Shown here one piece after another: positions 60,890 through 64,000 of a DNA stretch of 64,000 bases. The notes under the pieces were generated by a model, which searched no databases, was not told the origin of the DNA, and saw nothing but the letters and a program-made list of their open reading frames with translations. The position numbers and the translations under genes were made by a program. Numbering within the stretch: the first letter of the stretch is position 1; every line of letters begins with the position of its first letter. The DNA is from Andrena cerasifolii. Lineage: Eukaryota > Arthropoda > Insecta > Hymenoptera > Andrenidae. The stretch covers positions 11,247,011 to 11,311,010 of the forward strand of contig NC_135125.1 of the NCBI RefSeq assembly GCF_050908995.1, given 5' to 3'.

Positions 60890-62148
60890 TTAGTTTTGTA
60901 GCTCGTGCTTCTTCTCATTATATTGATGTAGAGTCTTACGTCTTACAATTTCTGGATGACCCAAGCCTATCATATTTTTTTCCCACTCTTCTAGGGTTTG
61001 TTTATACTGTGTCATCATTTCGTCTGCGCGAGTCTTATATTCTTCTTTATCTGTATCTGGCAACTTCTTCCAACTTGTAGTCACTTCACGTATCCAATCC
61101 TACTGAAAGCAACGGAAAAGGAAGAAAAAATAGCTGCTTTTCAACTTGTCTATAGGAGATTCTTCTGTCTCTTTTATCTCCAATGAATAAATATGATAAT
61201 TGTACATGAATTTATCATACCTTAGGTACTATATGTGGGTCTTTATCCTTTTTTTTTGAAGATACATACAATAGAAATCCGTTCGGTGGCTTTTTTGGTT
61301 TTCCAAATGTTTCACTTTTCTGTAATATATAGAAATTTAAAGAAAAAATCATAAGTTAGAAGGAATTTGATAAGTTGATTACGCTTACCCGCCTAGAATC
61401 CATGTCTATAGAACCTTCTTGATGCCTTTTCTTTCTTTCTTTCAATAGTTGCCTTTGTTCCTCGGTTAAGGAATTCTCGTATTCCTTTAACTGCTGAACA
61501 TACAGTTCATAATTTTGATGATACAATTTTTTAAAATCTTCCTTCCGGATAGGATCTAATTTTGCCCATTCCTTGGATGCTTTCTTCACTATTTCAGAAG
61601 GTTTTATATCAGGTTCTTCCCCAACGAACTTCGGCCTCACACTTTTTATGTACAAAAGAAAAGCGGTTTCTGGTTTCTTCGGCTTGTACGCAAATATATC
61701 TTCTTTCGTACATTTTAATGCACTTCTTGAGAAGCTCTGAGTGAAGCTTAATAAGTAATTCCTAAAACAATAATGATTTGAATTGCTTGTAGCAATGAGA
61801 CTGTTCGTGCAGTACTCGAAATAATTGATTGTTCATCAATCTCTAAGAGGGAAACCGTTATTGTAGTTGAAAAATAAATTGATTTTGATTTTGTAAATAT
61901 GTAGGTAGTATGTCGAATTGCAATGAAATTTTTAGAAAAATCGTGTCATCGGCGAAAACTTGTATCTACACGTGCAACATGCACCGCACTTGATCCCTAT
62001 ATTACGATTGATACTTTTAGAAAATCTTAATCATACTATATACGTCTCTCTAAAATGTAAGAACGCTGAGTAACAGAAAGCTCCTTCACCTCGCGTATAA
62101 AAAATTTCCGGCATCAATGGAAAATATAAATCTCCCATAACCCGCCAT
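60890..62148 (-). CDS. TFAM: mitochondrial transcription factor A (TFAM)
   Basis: Exons, high to low, are 62148-62090, 61761-61389, 61319-61221 and 61099-60890, phase-consistent, giving 246 aa. The N-terminus (MAGYGRFIFSIDAGNFLYAR) is basic, hydrophobic and free of acid before Asp12, as for a mitochondrial presequence, and continues NYLLSFTQSFSRSALKC. HMG box 1 spans about residues 46-115 (KPKKPETAFLLYIKSVRPKF). A charged linker follows, then HMG box 2 at about 150-220 (GKPKKPPNGFLLYVSSKKKD, then SWKKLPDTDKEEYKTRADEM). TFAM bends and packages mtDNA and is needed for transcription initiation. The length equals the human protein. The start choice rests on the ATG at 62148, the in-phase donor GTGAAG and the presequence character. 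Convergent with the CAML-like gene. Confidence 0.92.
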
Positions 62149-62890
62149 TTTACATGCAATCAAATACAACAATACTGTACTAGTGTACATGCTGTATATT
62201 GGAACGCCATACGTCTACCGCTCGCCGTTAGGTAGCGTTTTCAACAGTTTTGATACAGTTTACAACGGGCTAATATACGACGCGTTATGAAAATGATATT
62301 TATTTATTTACAAGCTGAGGTCACACAATTTTTATTGGGACTTTGGAATTCATTACGCAATTACTTTTAGCAACAAAATTGCTTATATATTCCTATGTCC
62401 ATGTTTAACGCCCATTCAAATGAAATGGGTAAAGTCAAAAGGGGTGAGGGACGATACCTAAATAGGTACATAGGGCGCCACCACATTATAAACGTGGAAA
62501 CGATAAAATCAAACAAACCAAACCAAATCAAAAGGGTTTACGCAAGCTCTGACTCTCAATGGTATACATATGTATGCATATACATACGTACATACAAGTT
62601 AGAAAATCTATAAAGAGCACTACAAAGTACAGTACAAGTTCTTTCGAAGAATGTAATGCTATTTAAATATAACTTGTTTATGTATTTAATCAAATATCGT
62701 ACATCTTGCGAGATTTGATATGTTAAAAAATTTGCCGCTTCTCTTCAGAAATTATAATCATATATATATGTATATATCTTCACTCTATGTACATTAGGAT
62801 TATGATTTGGGAAGAAGTTTCCTTTTCAATTGATCTAATATAAATTTAGGCGATTTCAAATATACAACAGATGCGATGAAATACGCTTCC
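62149..62890. other. TFAM upstream region and 3' UTR of the SCYL3-like gene
   Basis: AT-rich DNA with no coding exon recognised. A minus-strand poly(A) signal (AATAAA, seen as TTTATT) near 62300 could end the SCYL3-like transcript about 590 nt past its stop. Confidence 0.45.
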
Positions 62891-64000
62891 TTAAGTTTTT
62901 AATGCTTGAGCATCTTCTGTCCCCCATTCGCTTAAGTCTTCGTCCCAGCCATCATCATTCTCTTCGGTCCCTTCTGGTCCGTTTAATACTTTTACATCGA
63001 ACACGCTTTTTTGTAGTGTCTGCAGTTGTTGCACATGCAAAATTTGAGTCTTCTTGATTACAGGCTCCATGTCTGTAAAGAAATCGTACTCCTCCTTGGT
63101 AGAATCGCTGAATTTCGAATTCTTAATATCCAGCTGTGAAATATCGGACAAGACGATCGACTTCTTAAGAACATTCGATTGAATCATTTGAGCTTTGTCA
63201 GTACAGTTTGTTAGTGCCGAGTCTGCCTCGGTCGTGGATGTTGAATTTGCTGTTGACATTCGATCAGAAAGACAAATGCTTTCAGAAGGTCGTGACACAA
63301 GTCCATGGATATCACCGTTAGTTTCTTTAGTTTCTTGCGTGTCCCAATCGGACCACGTATATTCTTCCTCGGTGATGGAAGAGACAATTTCCTTTTTATC
63401 CTCACCTCCATCCGGAGACGGTCTTTCCGGTAAATCGACCGTTGCTTCACTCACATCTATGGGGACTGTAAATTCAACAATGTTTGTGAAAGGCGGGGCT
63501 CTAGTGATGTTATTACTTTGTCCGTTCTCGTTTACTTTATTCGGACGGCCATCGGTAAATAATTTTCCTCTATTTCCACCAATCACAGTGGCAGCACCTA
63601 GAATCGGAACTACGTTCGCCAGTGCCTTTAACGTCGCGGACACCAGATGATCGTTTGTATCTTTAATACCAACGAGTAGCTCGGGAAGTACTTGGGACTT
63701 TAAATCATCTATTTGAAATGTATGAACAAACGAATTAAAATGCGACAAAAGAACTAAGCGAATCGATACATCTCTTATACAAAACATTTGCAACAGTTTG
63801 GGTACCAAGTAGGTCTTAAACGTTGAGAGCGTAAACAGATTATTGTCTGTGTTGTCTTCTCCATCTGTAAATGAACACGCGTTCTTAATGTGCGTTCAAA
63901 ACAAAGCATCGTTAAGAGTACCTTACCCCTTGGTTTCAAGACGAATGGTAAAAGTTTCTCTTGCGCGTTTGTATCCAACAAGACCATCCTTGACAGTAAT
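62891..64000 (-). CDS. SCYL3: SCYL3/PACE-1-like pseudokinase, C-terminal part
   Basis: Two exons are visible, 64000-63927 (cut by the window edge) and 63863-62891, joined in phase at GTAAGG; about 349 residues are present. The N-terminal part reads LLSRMVLLDTNAQEKLLPFV, then FKTYLVPKLLQMFCIRDVSI and LPELLVGIKDTNDHLVSATL, alpha-helical HEAT-type repeats as in SCYL proteins. The rest is an acidic, Ser/Thr-rich tail ending WDEDLSEWGTEDAQALKT. SCYL3 (PACE-1) binds ezrin and has overlapping roles with SCYL1 in Golgi trafficking. The kinase-like domain would lie to the right of the window. Assignment to SCYL3 rather than SCYL1 rests on remembered similarity of the HEAT segment and is less certain than membership of the SCYL family. 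Confidence 0.75.

Overview
The window is eukaryotic nuclear DNA from an insect, most probably a hymenopteran (bee, ant or wasp). Genes are split by short GT-AG introns. Their products match insect versions of conserved animal proteins. GC-rich, CpG-rich intergenic DNA alternates with AT-rich islands, most of which are small inverted-repeat transposons. The species assignment is inference. Nothing prokaryotic is present: no operons, CRISPR arrays or phage.

Nine protein-coding genes can be assembled exon by exon with consistent splice phase. Left to right they are: homogentisate 1,2-dioxygenase (minus, 1476-4795); a forked/espin-like actin-bundling protein (plus, 8269-12697); an SLC17-family anion transporter (plus, 13831-17369); a Net/ATOH8-type bHLH transcription factor (plus, main exon 38451-39838, probable first exon at 33560); the MAGE/NSE3 subunit of SMC5/6 (plus, 46136-47337); Slowpoke-binding protein Slob (plus, 49308-53456); the histone chaperone Caf1-55/RBBP4 (minus, 54697-56853); a CAML/CAMLG-like tail-anchored-protein receptor subunit (plus, 58923-59881); and mitochondrial transcription factor A (minus, 60890-62148). 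The C-terminal part of a SCYL3/PACE-1-like pseudokinase (minus, 62891-64000) runs off the right edge.

The middle of the window (about 17.4-38.4 kb and 39.9-46.1 kb) has few genes. It holds microsatellites, candidate alternative first exons for the bHLH gene, and many non-autonomous DNA transposons (MITEs). Several unrelated MITEs share an end of the form TA|GGG..., which suggests one transposase type mobilises them. One MITE sits inside another, with a target duplication visible for each. A hAT-type MITE near 60.1 kb has a perfect 8-bp duplication.

The genes do not form one pathway. They cover tyrosine catabolism, the actin cytoskeleton, anion transport, transcription, genome maintenance, ion-channel modulation, chromatin, membrane-protein insertion and mtDNA maintenance. 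I see no new multi-gene system. The points most worth checking are a slob intron with no AG acceptor, alternative slob C-termini, alternative first exons for the bHLH gene, and the layered MITEs.
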